A stretch of 64,000 nt of DNA from positions 165,040 to 229,039 of the forward strand of contig NZ_KE383842.1 in NCBI RefSeq assembly GCF_000422465.1, written 5' to 3'. Position 1 is the first letter of the stretch; each line of letters opens with the position of its first letter. The notes beneath the pieces were generated by a model. That model had not been told where the DNA came from and made no database searches. It worked only from the letters and a program-made list of their open reading frames with translations. Positions 51,170 through 60,004 of this stretch are shown in pieces. The stretch comes from Paenibacillus harenae DSM 16969. GTDB taxonomy: Bacteria; Bacillota; Bacilli; Paenibacillales; Paenibacillaceae. The translations under genes and the position numbers were made by a program.

Positions 51170-52543
51170 CTAAAGGAACGACAGCCGCCTGCCAATTTGG
51201 CGGATATGGTTGACGTCGGCCCACAGAATAAAATAATTGTAAAACGTTTCCCCGATTTGGATAGGGCGGGGATATCTCACAATGAGGGCGGCCTGTTTGT
51301 TCATCTCCGGCGGTTGGTCGGACGACGGAAAAATGAAGCAAGCCTCTTGGTTTTGTATCGTTATCATGATAATCCGAGGAGAAGAGCCGTAAGGCAACAA
51401 TGGATGAAAAGCTTCGGAGCTGCATATATCGGCAATCCGGTCGCCCGCTGAAATCGCGGATACCTGGAAAAAACCACCGGGCCCTTCGTACCTCTCTTCA
51501 CTGACCCGGCGCCAGTTTGCGGGATACGGAAAGGATACCCGGTACACGAAGCTTGTGTAGATATTTTCCGGAACCTTTCTGACGAGAGGAGACCACTGCA
51601 GGGCGGTAATTCGACCGCCGCTGATAACGCTCTCCGGCATCGGCTCCCTGATATCGGCAATCCAGAGCTGACTTGCGCTTTCTACACCTGCGCATCCCGA
51701 TAAATACGCAATTTTGCTGCCGTCCGGCGACCAGCCGACGGGAGTGGCGAAACAGTCCGAAGCCGCCAACGTTCTTTGATTCTGACCGTTACGGCTATCG
51801 ACTTGGATGAGAGAATAATAATTCGGCTCCTTATAGGCGGTTGCGCTATAGGCGATGCTCCGGGAGTCCGGGGACCATGCCGGAAAATAGTTTTTGGCGA
51901 GCGGTCCGCCATCCAGCGTGTAGGTGGTGCCGGTAGCCAGATCCACCGTCGAAATGATGGAGATGCTGACACCTGGAAACGTATAGAGTACGAAGGTTCC
52001 GTCCGGGGAAAGGCGAACGTCATGGAGCGGTCCGTCCGCATTTTTCGTGATTTGTCTCCGGTCTGTACCATCGGTCCGAATGCGGAAGAGCTGGGTGATG
52101 CCGTTGGAATCCGGAGCCGCGAACAGAAGCTCTGTACCCGAAGGAAACCACTGGACATCGCTGGCGCCCGGCTCCGTGATGGCATAGCTGCCATGTGAGA
52201 AAGTATCATAGATGACGATTCGCCCGTTTTTGACATACGCGAGAAGCCGGCTGTCCGGGGACCAGTCCAGCAGCGTGTAGGGTTCGATTTGGTCGATCCG
52301 GGCGACGGCGAGGGTGACGATATCCAGCAGGTGGACCACGTTGCCAATGCCGATGAAAGCGATTCTCCTGCTGTCCGGAGACCAATAAGGGACGGAAAAT
52401 TCCGCACCAAGCCCCTGTGTAAGTTGAAAATTAAGACCGTCCTGCGGTCGGTACAGCCAAATGTCGAACGTTCCGCCGCGGTTCGACGTGTAGGCGATCC
52501 ATCCTTGAACGAGATCATGAGGAATAGCTTGCACGGTCAACAT
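51170..52543 (-). CDS. TolB/DPP6-like beta-propeller protein
   Basis: A 457-aa protein with at least six blades marked by WSPDSRRIAFI, WSPDSRLLAYV, LSPDGTFVLYT, WSPDSRSIAYS and WSPDGSKIAYL. The last third (from about residue 325) is a separate domain (FVYRVSFPYPANWRRVSEERYEGPGGFFQV). No signal peptide is seen, so it seems cytoplasmic. Function unknown; its location between two binding-protein paralogues suggests a link to the glycan system. The ATG at 52543 abuts AGGAGAGG; a GTG at 52534 is an alternative start. Confidence 0.8.
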   Translation of the reverse strand: MLTVQAIPHDLVQGWIAYTSNRGGTFDIWLYRPQDGLNFQLTQGLGAEFSVPYWSPDSRRIAFIGIGNVVHLLDIVTLAVARIDQIEPYTLLDWSPDSRLLAYVKNGRIVIYDTFSHGSYAITEPGASDVQWFPSGTELLFAAPDSNGITQLFRIRTDGTDRRQITKNADGPLHDVRLSPDGTFVLYTFPGVSISIISTVDLATGTTYTLDGGPLAKNYFPAWSPDSRSIAYSATAYKEPNYYSLIQVDSRNGQNQRTLAASDCFATPVGWSPDGSKIAYLSGCAGVESASQLWIADIREPMPESVISGGRITALQWSPLVRKVPENIYTSFVYRVSFPYPANWRRVSEERYEGPGGFFQVSAISAGDRIADICSSEAFHPLLPYGSSPRIIMITIQNQEACFIFPSSDQPPEMNKQAALIVRYPRPIQIGETFYNYFILWADVNHIRQIGRRLSFL

Positions 52544-52624
52544 CCTCTCCTGATTTATCTAATACTACAGATGTATTCAGTGGAGGGTGGTTAGGCGACA
52601 GTCCCGAAGCATATCAATCAATAA

Positions 52625-52665
52625 CAAAAAAAGCCGCTTGCTTCGGCGAACAAAGCAAGCGGCTT
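52625..52665 (-). terminator. Terminator of the degenerate response regulator gene
   Basis: A 13-bp stem AAGCCGCTTGCTT/AAGCAAGCGGCTT; on the minus strand it is followed by a run of T. Confidence 0.9.
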
Positions 52666-52704
52666 CCTTTATATCGGATAAATTAATTCTCAATCCATCG
52701 CGGA

Positions 52705-53466
52705 TTATGCCGTAATCGAAATCATCTTCCTGTATTCGTTAGCGCTTACACCGGTGTACGATTTGAATTTTTTGTAGAACCAGTCCATTTCGGAGTATCC
52801 GACAACGTTCGCGATTTCATAAACTTTCATGTCGGTATGCTGGAGCAAGGATTTGGCTTTCTCCATTCGCTGCTGAAGCAGGTATTCGTTGAAGGTCATG
52901 TTCACGTGACATTTGAATTTTTGCCCCAGGTAAGAACAGTTAAAGTGCAAGATATTGGAAATCTCCTTTAAGGTAATGTTCTGATGCAGCGCTTCCTCCA
53001 CATATTCCTTCACTTTATCGATCACGTTGGTCTGCGCGGAAGAATCATTCTCGGATGAGGACAAGGCATGCGCATGATGATCCGCTTGCAGGGCGGAGTC
53101 AAGCTTATGCTTCAAGGTCAGCAAGCTTGCCGTTAAATCATCGGCCGACAAGGGATCGGGCAAATAGTCGCTGACTTGATAGTACATCGCTTTTCTCGCA
53201 AGCTGGAAGTCGCTGACTCCGCCGATAAGAATGATCGGCACGAAGCTTTGGCAGCGAATTCGTCCGCACAGCTCGATCCCTTCCGCTTGCGCTTCATTCA
53301 TGTTAATCGCGACAAGCGAGAAATGATCCTTGCCGCATAAAGACAGGGCGGCTGCGGACGTGTCGGCATAACCTTCCAAGGCAAAGCCTGCACGGTTCCA
53401 ATCAAGCGTATATGGTATCTTTTCTCTCGAATGTTGATTCAGATCGACAAACAGAACTTTATACAC
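52705..53466 (-). CDS. AraC-type response regulator with degenerate receiver
   Basis: A 253-aa protein: N-terminal receiver-like domain (about 1-118) and C-terminal AraC DNA-binding domain (about 150-250: LKEISNILHFNCSYLGQKFKCHVNMTFNEYL). The position of the phospho-acceptor Asp holds Asn55 (AINMNEAQAEG), and the conserved Lys region reads DYLPDP instead of DYLLKP. It therefore probably does not accept phosphate in the normal way. GTG at 53466 is chosen because GGGGGG lies five to seven bases upstream; ATG 53481 is the alternative. No kinase gene is adjacent. Confidence 0.88.
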   Translation of the reverse strand: MYKVLFVDLNQHSREKIPYTLDWNRAGFALEGYADTSAAALSLCGKDHFSLVAINMNEAQAEGIELCGRIRCQSFVPIILIGGVSDFQLARKAMYYQVSDYLPDPLSADDLTASLLTLKHKLDSALQADHHAHALSSSENDSSAQTNVIDKVKEYVEEALHQNITLKEISNILHFNCSYLGQKFKCHVNMTFNEYLLQQRMEKAKSLLQHTDMKVYEIANVVGYSEMDWFYKKFKSYTGVSANEYRKMISITA

Positions 53467-53692
53467 AATGTTACCCCCCATGCATTTGCGGCACGCCGGA
53501 TCTATTCATGCCTGCAAAAGATTACGCTTTCATTATGTAAAACACGCGAATGATAAACAATGTGCTTTTCTTTATATCGCTAACCGTTGTTTACTTCTTC
53601 TCTTTCCTTGCGGATTCGGATTCGAAATTTCAGCGTCCGACCTATAATTAGACAGGTGGAATATCTCGTTTTCGACAGGTTGCTGCTGCAAA

Positions 53693-53709
53693 ATGTAAGC
53701 GCTAAACTT
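53693..53709. promoter_or_regulatory. cre-like site upstream of paralogue 2
   Basis: ATGTAAGCGCTAAACTT, 34 bp before the binding-protein start. It shares the pattern TGYAAGCGYTAMACTT with the site at 35959-35975 and resembles the CcpA operator. Confidence 0.55.
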
Positions 53710-53743
53710 TGATTGTGTTTACAAATCTTAAGGGGGATTAAGC

Positions 53744-55144
53744 ATGCGGATTCGCAAGATGATGATTCTGTTATGCGCGTTGGTTCTGGTTCTCGCAGCA
53801 TGCAGCAGCGGTTCAAACAGCGGCGCCGGCACGAACGCCGACGCCAACGCAAGCACCAACAACGGAACCAATGCCGCTACGAACAACGGCGCGGCCGATA
53901 CGCCGGACAATGCCGCGGGGAACAATGCAGAAGAAGCGTACAGCACGCCGGAGATGGATTTCGACCTAGGCGGCAAAACGATCAAAATCGTATCTTGGTG
54001 GGACATGACGATTCCGGAAGACAATCCGGACAACATTCAGCGCAAGAAAAACCTGGATGAACTAATGAAGAAGCACAACTTCAAAGTGGAATATGTCGCT
54101 ATCGATTACGGCGAGTACCAGGAGAAAGCCACTGCATCCTTGCTGGCGGGCGAGCCGATCGGCGATATCGTCCGGATGGGCAAAACGTATACGGTTCCAA
54201 CGCTTGTGAAACAAGATCTGTTGTGGCCGATCGACGAGTATACGAAGAACCCCAGGGCATTCAACCAAAAAGTCACGAATGAATATTACCAGTATGAGGG
54301 CAGAGGGTACGGATTCAGCGAGGGCCACGCCAATCTGGTTCAGGGCATCTTCTACAACCGCACGCTTTTGAATCAGCTGGGTCTGAAACCGCTTCAAGAA
54401 TATGTGAACGAAGATAACTGGAATTGGGATACGTTCATTCAGGTTGCCAAAGAGGCCAACAAGGATACGAATAACGATGGCAAGCTGGATACATGGGGGC
54501 TCGCAAATCTATCGCTTATGGATCACGCTCTGTATTCCAACAATACGGGCCTCACCAAAGGAGATAAGCAAAATTTGGAGGATCCCGCGACGCTTGACGC
54601 GCTTAATTTCGTTTCCCGCCTGGCAACCGAGCAAGTGGCCAGACCGACGGAGGGCGGCGATTGGACGGAGCCCGGCCAATTTTTCCGTCAAGGCAACACG
54701 CTGATGTATGCGGGCGCGCTATGGGAACTTGGCGGCATGCAGACGGATATGCCGGACTATGAGCTCGGTTTCGTTCCGTTTCCGAAGGGACCGAATGCTA
54801 CCGAATATCATTCCTATGAAGGGCTCTTCCAGGCTTTGACGATTCCGAAAGCGGTCGAGAATCCCGAGCAGCTCATGTATATCTGGGAAAAGATCAACGA
54901 CATCGAATCCATGTATGATTATCCGGATCAAGGCTGGTATGAAACTTTGTTTACCAACGAAGATGACATCAACAATGCCAAGATGGTTGCGCCTAACATG
55001 ATCATTCTCGACCACAATACGTTCCCGAATCTGAAATACTATGATTTCGTCGGAGAATTGAATAGCGGGGTTTCGGTTTCCACCGTCGTCGAGAAGTATA
55101 AATCGGCGTTCCAGGCGGCGATTGACGAAGTGTATGCCCCATAA
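53744..55144 (+). CDS. Extracellular solute-binding lipoprotein, paralogue 2
   Basis: A 466-aa binding lipoprotein. Signal ends VLAAC (Cys20), followed by an Asn/Ala/Thr-rich linker (about 22-68) and the binding domain with the calcium-like loop DTNNDGKLDTWGLA. It is the first gene of an operon containing a second, fused binding protein and two permeases, so it is probably the main oligosaccharide receptor of that importer. AAGGGGG precedes the ATG. See the paralogue at 49421-50821. Confidence 0.94.
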   Translation: MRIRKMMILLCALVLVLAACSSGSNSGAGTNADANASTNNGTNAATNNGAADTPDNAAGNNAEEAYSTPEMDFDLGGKTIKIVSWWDMTIPEDNPDNIQRKKNLDELMKKHNFKVEYVAIDYGEYQEKATASLLAGEPIGDIVRMGKTYTVPTLVKQDLLWPIDEYTKNPRAFNQKVTNEYYQYEGRGYGFSEGHANLVQGIFYNRTLLNQLGLKPLQEYVNEDNWNWDTFIQVAKEANKDTNNDGKLDTWGLANLSLMDHALYSNNTGLTKGDKQNLEDPATLDALNFVSRLATEQVARPTEGGDWTEPGQFFRQGNTLMYAGALWELGGMQTDMPDYELGFVPFPKGPNATEYHSYEGLFQALTIPKAVENPEQLMYIWEKINDIESMYDYPDQGWYETLFTNEDDINNAKMVAPNMIILDHNTFPNLKYYDFVGELNSGVSVSTVVEKYKSAFQAAIDEVYAP

Positions 55145-55164
55145 CCATTGATATGGATTGACGG

Positions 55165-55202
55165 ACAGTCCCCATTAAGAAATTTTCTATAATGGGGACT
55201 GT
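55165..55202 (+). other. Intercistronic hairpin after binding-protein gene
   Basis: ACAGTCCCCATTA/TAATGGGGACTGT, 13-bp perfect stem with a 12-nt loop and no T run. It lies between a binding-protein gene and the rest of its operon, a common site for hairpins that stabilise the upstream mRNA or give partial termination. Confidence 0.7.
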
Positions 55203-55245
55203 TAGCGGATTGAAATACTTCTTGCTGCAGAAGGGGGAGAAAAAG

Positions 55246-58137
55246 TTGAACATCAGAAAGAAGAACTATGTAATCGTCATACTGGTTCTAGCCGTATTTT
55301 TTTTGTCCATTTGGGCGTTCAACCCTTCGAATCCGGCAGGAAACGGGCAAGTTCGGGCCATGGCAGATTTTGAAGCGGTTACGGAATCGGCCGGAGAAGG
55401 CGGGTATGACGATTATTTAAACGTCCACCAGGCTGCGGAGCGGCCTGAAGGGGTCATCCGAATCGAGGGGGAGAAATATGCCGAAACCGTCGGGGACGGT
55501 TTCGAAGTCGCGGAACAGCTGCATGGATTGGACGGAAAAGCGGTCATTACGCCGGAGACGGGGTCCATTGGCTGGGACGTGCAGATCGGTCAGCCGGGCC
55601 TGTACAACGTTAGAATTCATTATTATCCGATCGAGGGAAAGAGCTCCGCGATTGAAAGAGAGTTTGCCATTAATCGGGAAATCCCCTTTAAGGGCGCCGA
55701 TATTATTTTGTTTGACCGGGTTTGGGGAAATCGGCATGACGAGATCAAGAGAGACGACAGAGGAAACGAGCTGCGTCCGAGACAGGTCGAGAAGCCCGCA
55801 TGGCAAATCTCGGCGATCACCGACAGATACGGTTATTACGATGAGCCTTATTCCTTCTATTTCGACAAAGGCGCGCAAAGGCTATCCTTGACGGCATTAC
55901 GGGAGCCGATGGCTATTGATTATATCGAGCTTTACCAGGATCAGGGCTTGAAGACGTACGAACAACTGAAGAGCGAATATGAAGCCGAAGGCATTAAGCC
56001 TGTCAAGGATCAATCGATTCTCATCCAAGCGGAGGACGCGGCGCTCAAGTCTTCCCCGACCTTATACCCGATGTCCGACAGGTCCAGCCCGACGGTTATT
56101 CCATATGATGTTTCCAAAATCAGAATCAACGCGATCGGAGGACTGAACTGGAAGCTGCCCGGGCAGTGGATCGAATGGGAATTCGAGGCGGAAGAGGACG
56201 GATTATATCAAATTGCGTTAAAACAAAAGCAGGACCAGCTTCGCGGCGTCTACGCCACGCGGAGTCTTATGATCGACGGGAAATATCCGTTTCAGGAAAT
56301 GAAGCGGATCCGGTTTAACTTTGAAAGGGATTGGAAGATGAACGTACTGGGCGGCGACGAGCCCTTTTTGTACCATTTGACCAAGGGCACGCATCGCATT
56401 CGAATGATAGTCTCCCTGGGCGAAATCGCTCCGCTGCTTCAGACGATCGAGTCAAGCGTGCTGCAGTTGAATGAGATGTACCGGAAAATCTTGATGATTA
56501 CGTCGAATACGCCGGATCCGTTCCGCGATTATCAGCTCGAGAAACGGATTCCCGATATGATTGAGGTTTTCACTAAACAAGCCGAAACGATTCAAAGCGT
56601 TGCCGATTATCTCGAACAAGCGACGGGCGAGAAGAGCGACAAGGTAGCCGTCCTTCATTCGATGGTCCGCCAGCTGAAGGATATGGTGGAATATCCCGAG
56701 ACGGTTGCCAAGCGATTGGATGCATACAAGATCAATGTCGGCGGTCTGGGAACTTGGCTCCTGACCGTGCGGGAACAACCGCTTTCGCTTGATTATCTTG
56801 TCGTTGCTTCGCCTGACCGGGAGCTTCCGAGAGCGGAAGCAACCTTCCTGGAAGAGGCGGGACACGAGCTTGGCGCCTATGCGGCCTCTTATACGGAGGA
56901 TTATGACAGCATCGGCAATACCGGAGAGAAGGATCGTTCGGTAACGGTCTGGATTACGACCGGCCGCGATCAGGCGCAAGTATTGAAGGGCTTGATCGAC
57001 GATTCCTTTACGCCGGATACCGATATTTCCGTTCAGCTTAGGCTCGTCCCGGGCAACATTCTTCTGCCGGCTACGCTTGCCGGCGAAGGGCCGGACGTAG
57101 CGATGCAGATCGGCGAAGACGTTCCGGTGAACTATGCGATGAGGGGCGCTGCGGCCGATTTGTCGACGTTTGAGGATTTCGATGAAGTCGCTTCCCGTTT
57201 CCGAGACAGCGGCCTGGTGCCGTATAAATACGATGAGGGAGTCTATGCCCTCCCGGAGCAGCAGACCTTCCCGATGTTGTTCTACCGCAAGGATATCCTC
57301 GAGGAGCTGAAATTGACTCCGCCAAAGACCTGGCAGGACATCTATAACATGATATCGGTTCTTCAGAAGCACAATATGGCGTTTTATTTGCCGCTTGAAG
57401 CCACGAACGCGAGCCTGGTTCCGAATGCGGCATTCTCCATGCTGCTCTATCAGAATGGCGGCGAATTTTACCGGGATGACGATAAGAAAAGCGCACTTGA
57501 TTCCGAAATTTCGATGAGTGCATTTAAAAAATGGACGCAATTTTATACAAGCTATAAATTCCCGCTGCAAGCGGATTTCCCGAACCGGTTCAGAACGGGC
57601 GAGATGCCGGTCGGGATTGCGGACTATACGACGTATAACATGCTTACGGTCCTGGCTCCGGAGATCAAAGGCCTATGGGATTTTACCATTGTTCCGGGCA
57701 CGAAGCTTGCGGACGGTACGATAAACAATGAAGTAGCCAGCCACACGACCGCGGTCATGCTGCTGGAGAATTCGGATGACAAAGAGGCGGCATGGCAATT
57801 TATGAAATGGTGGACGGACAAGGAAACCCAAATTGCTTACGGACGCGAGATGGAAGGTCTTATGGGCGAGGCGGCCCGGTATCCGACGGCTAATATGGAA
57901 GCGCTCGAAGAATTGCCTTGGCCGGTCAAGGACTATAACAACTTAGAGAGCCAGTGGAAGTGGGTCAGAGGCATTCCGCAGGTTCCGGGCGGTTACTTTA
58001 CGGGCAGGCATTTGGACAATGCCTTCAGGAAAGTCGTCAACGCGAATGAGAATCCTCGCGAAGCCCTTTCGGACTATATCCTCTATATCAACGATGAAAT
58101 CGAAATTAAGCGGAAGGAATTTAATTTACCGTATTAG
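55246..58137 (+). CDS. Binding protein fused to two carbohydrate-binding-like domains
   Basis: A 963-aa protein with an N-terminal membrane helix or uncleaved signal (YVIVILVLAVFFLSIWAF, no lipobox). Two beta-sandwich regions follow (about 60-235, opening VIRIEGEKYAE; about 255-400, opening SILIQAEDAAL), similar to CBM35/CBM6 openings. A helical linker (about 400-550) leads to a full family 1 solute-binding domain (about 563-963). TTG at 55246 has AAGGGGGAG upstream. Such a fusion could hold long glycans at the membrane and pass fragments to the permeases. Confidence 0.85.
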   Translation: MNIRKKNYVIVILVLAVFFLSIWAFNPSNPAGNGQVRAMADFEAVTESAGEGGYDDYLNVHQAAERPEGVIRIEGEKYAETVGDGFEVAEQLHGLDGKAVITPETGSIGWDVQIGQPGLYNVRIHYYPIEGKSSAIEREFAINREIPFKGADIILFDRVWGNRHDEIKRDDRGNELRPRQVEKPAWQISAITDRYGYYDEPYSFYFDKGAQRLSLTALREPMAIDYIELYQDQGLKTYEQLKSEYEAEGIKPVKDQSILIQAEDAALKSSPTLYPMSDRSSPTVIPYDVSKIRINAIGGLNWKLPGQWIEWEFEAEEDGLYQIALKQKQDQLRGVYATRSLMIDGKYPFQEMKRIRFNFERDWKMNVLGGDEPFLYHLTKGTHRIRMIVSLGEIAPLLQTIESSVLQLNEMYRKILMITSNTPDPFRDYQLEKRIPDMIEVFTKQAETIQSVADYLEQATGEKSDKVAVLHSMVRQLKDMVEYPETVAKRLDAYKINVGGLGTWLLTVREQPLSLDYLVVASPDRELPRAEATFLEEAGHELGAYAASYTEDYDSIGNTGEKDRSVTVWITTGRDQAQVLKGLIDDSFTPDTDISVQLRLVPGNILLPATLAGEGPDVAMQIGEDVPVNYAMRGAAADLSTFEDFDEVASRFRDSGLVPYKYDEGVYALPEQQTFPMLFYRKDILEELKLTPPKTWQDIYNMISVLQKHNMAFYLPLEATNASLVPNAAFSMLLYQNGGEFYRDDDKKSALDSEISMSAFKKWTQFYTSYKFPLQADFPNRFRTGEMPVGIADYTTYNMLTVLAPEIKGLWDFTIVPGTKLADGTINNEVASHTTAVMLLENSDDKEAAWQFMKWWTDKETQIAYGREMEGLMGEAARYPTANMEALEELPWPVKDYNNLESQWKWVRGIPQVPGGYFTGRHLDNAFRKVVNANENPREALSDYILYINDEIEIKRKEFNLPY

Positions 58138-58154
58138 TTAGGGGGTGGAAGAGG

Positions 58155-59111
58155 GTGCAAGCAGAAACAACCGCTCAAGCCATAAAGGGCTCCATTCATC
58201 CGAAGAAGAGATCCCGATTGGCTTATGTCAGGAACGAGTTGAAACGAAACAAGCATTATTACATTTTGATGAGTCCTTACATGATTATTTTCTTTTTATT
58301 TACCGTTATTCCGGTCGTCTTCTCGTTAGGCCTCAGTTTCTTCTATTTCAATATGCTTGAATTTCCGCGGTTTGTCGGATGGCAGAACTATTCAAGGCTG
58401 TTTCTTAACGACGATATTTTTATGATCGCCTTGAAGAATACGTTTATGTTCGCGGTCATTACCGGTCCTGTCAGCTATATCGCCTGTTTCGTGTTTGCAT
58501 GGATTATCAATGAGCTTGCGCCCAAGGTGCGCGCATTCATGACGTTGATTTTTTATGCGCCGGCGATTTCGGGAAATGTGTTCTTCATTTGGCTGATCGT
58601 GTTTTCCGGGGACAGCTACGGCTATTTGAACGGTTTTCTGATGAAGACCGGGTTTATATTGGAACCGATTCAATGGCTGCTGGACGAGAAATATATTTTG
58701 ACCATCGTCATGATCGTACAGCTTTGGCTCAGCCTGGGAACCAGCTTCCTGGCCTTTATCGCCGGTCTGCAAACGATTGATAGAACGCTGGTTGAAGCGG
58801 GCGCGGTAGACGGGATTAAGAACCGCTGGCAGGAGCTGTGGTTCATTACGCTGCCTTCGATGAGGCCTCAGCTTCTGTTCGGCGCGGTCATGCAGATTAC
58901 CGCTTCGTTCGCGGTTGCCGACATATCGATCGCGCTTGCGGGATTTCCAAGCGTCAACTACGCGGCGCATACCGTCGTGACGCATCTGATGGACTTCGGC
59001 ACCATCCGTTTCGAGATGGGCTACGCGTCCGCCATCGCGACGGTTCTCTTCGGCCTTATGATCGGGACCAACATGCTGACGCAAAAAATGTTGAGAAAGA
59101 TAGGTGAGTGA
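58155..59111 (+). CDS. Sugar ABC transporter permease (LplB type)
   Basis: A 318-aa MalF/UgpA-family permease with six helices. The EAA loop reads EAGAVDGIKNRWQELWFITLPSMRP (about residues 215-240), the contact site for the ATPase. GTG at 58155 follows GGGGTGGAAGAGG. It pairs with the overlapping next permease; the ATPase is probably a shared MsmX-type protein encoded elsewhere. Confidence 0.94.
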   Translation: MQAETTAQAIKGSIHPKKRSRLAYVRNELKRNKHYYILMSPYMIIFFLFTVIPVVFSLGLSFFYFNMLEFPRFVGWQNYSRLFLNDDIFMIALKNTFMFAVITGPVSYIACFVFAWIINELAPKVRAFMTLIFYAPAISGNVFFIWLIVFSGDSYGYLNGFLMKTGFILEPIQWLLDEKYILTIVMIVQLWLSLGTSFLAFIAGLQTIDRTLVEAGAVDGIKNRWQELWFITLPSMRPQLLFGAVMQITASFAVADISIALAGFPSVNYAAHTVVTHLMDFGTIRFEMGYASAIATVLFGLMIGTNMLTQKMLRKIGE

Positions 59112-59113
59112 CG

Positions 59114-59989
59114 TTGGTCATGAAAATGATGGCGGTCTTCCGAACGCCCAAAAAGCTTAATCGCTCCTTTACCGTCAGCTTTTTGCTGTTCGTGCTCCTT
59201 GCCTTATTCGGGTCCTTCATGGCGTTGCCATTAATCTATGCGGTGAACAACGCCTTTAAGCCGCTTGACGAATTGTTCATTTTTCCGCCGCGGTTTTTCG
59301 TGAACAATCCGACGCTGGATAACTTCTACGACCTGCTGGCCTTGATGGGGAATTCGTGGGTGCCGCTCTCGCGCTATCTTGCCAATACATTGCTGATTAC
59401 GATTGTCGGTACCGCGGGGCATATCTTACTGGCATCCGCAGCGGCTTATCCGCTTGCGAAATACCGGTTCCTGGGCTCGAAAACGCTTTTCTCCATCGTC
59501 GTGCTGTCCTTGATGTTTTCTCCGCATGTAACGGCCATTCCCAATTATATGGTCATGTCCTGGCTGGGATGGATCAATACGCATGCGTCGATCATCGTGC
59601 CGTCGTTAGCCTTTCCGTTAGGTTTGTTCCTGATGAAGCAATTTATGGAGCAAATCCCGGATGCCTTGCTGGAAGCGGCCAAGATTGACGGAGCGAACGA
59701 GTACCGCATTTACTGGAGCATCGTCATGCCCAATGTCAAGCCTGCATGGCTTACACTTATGATTTTGCAATTTCCGATGCTGTGGGGCACCGATGGAGGC
59801 AGCTTTATCTACAGTGAAAATCTAAAGACGCTTCACTATGCATTGGGGCAGATTACGCTCGGGGGAATTGCCAGGGCAGGGGTTGGAGCGGCAGTCGCGC
59901 TGATCTTGATGATTGTCCCGATTTCGCTCTTTATTATTTCCCAGAGCAGCGTCATTCAGACGATGGCGACATCCGGGATGAAGGATTAG
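59114..59989 (+). CDS. Sugar ABC transporter permease (LplC type)
   Basis: A 291-aa MalG/UgpE-family permease with six helices. The EAA loop is EAAKIDGANEYRIYWSIVMPNVKP. It follows the first permease immediately; TTG 59114 is five bases after GGTGAG, while GTG 59108 and ATG 59120 are other possible starts. Together with the two binding proteins it forms an oligosaccharide importer. Confidence 0.93.
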   Translation: MVMKMMAVFRTPKKLNRSFTVSFLLFVLLALFGSFMALPLIYAVNNAFKPLDELFIFPPRFFVNNPTLDNFYDLLALMGNSWVPLSRYLANTLLITIVGTAGHILLASAAAYPLAKYRFLGSKTLFSIVVLSLMFSPHVTAIPNYMVMSWLGWINTHASIIVPSLAFPLGLFLMKQFMEQIPDALLEAAKIDGANEYRIYWSIVMPNVKPAWLTLMILQFPMLWGTDGGSFIYSENLKTLHYALGQITLGGIARAGVGAAVALILMIVPISLFIISQSSVIQTMATSGMKD

Positions 59990-60004
59990 GGGGGGCCGCG
60001 CACG

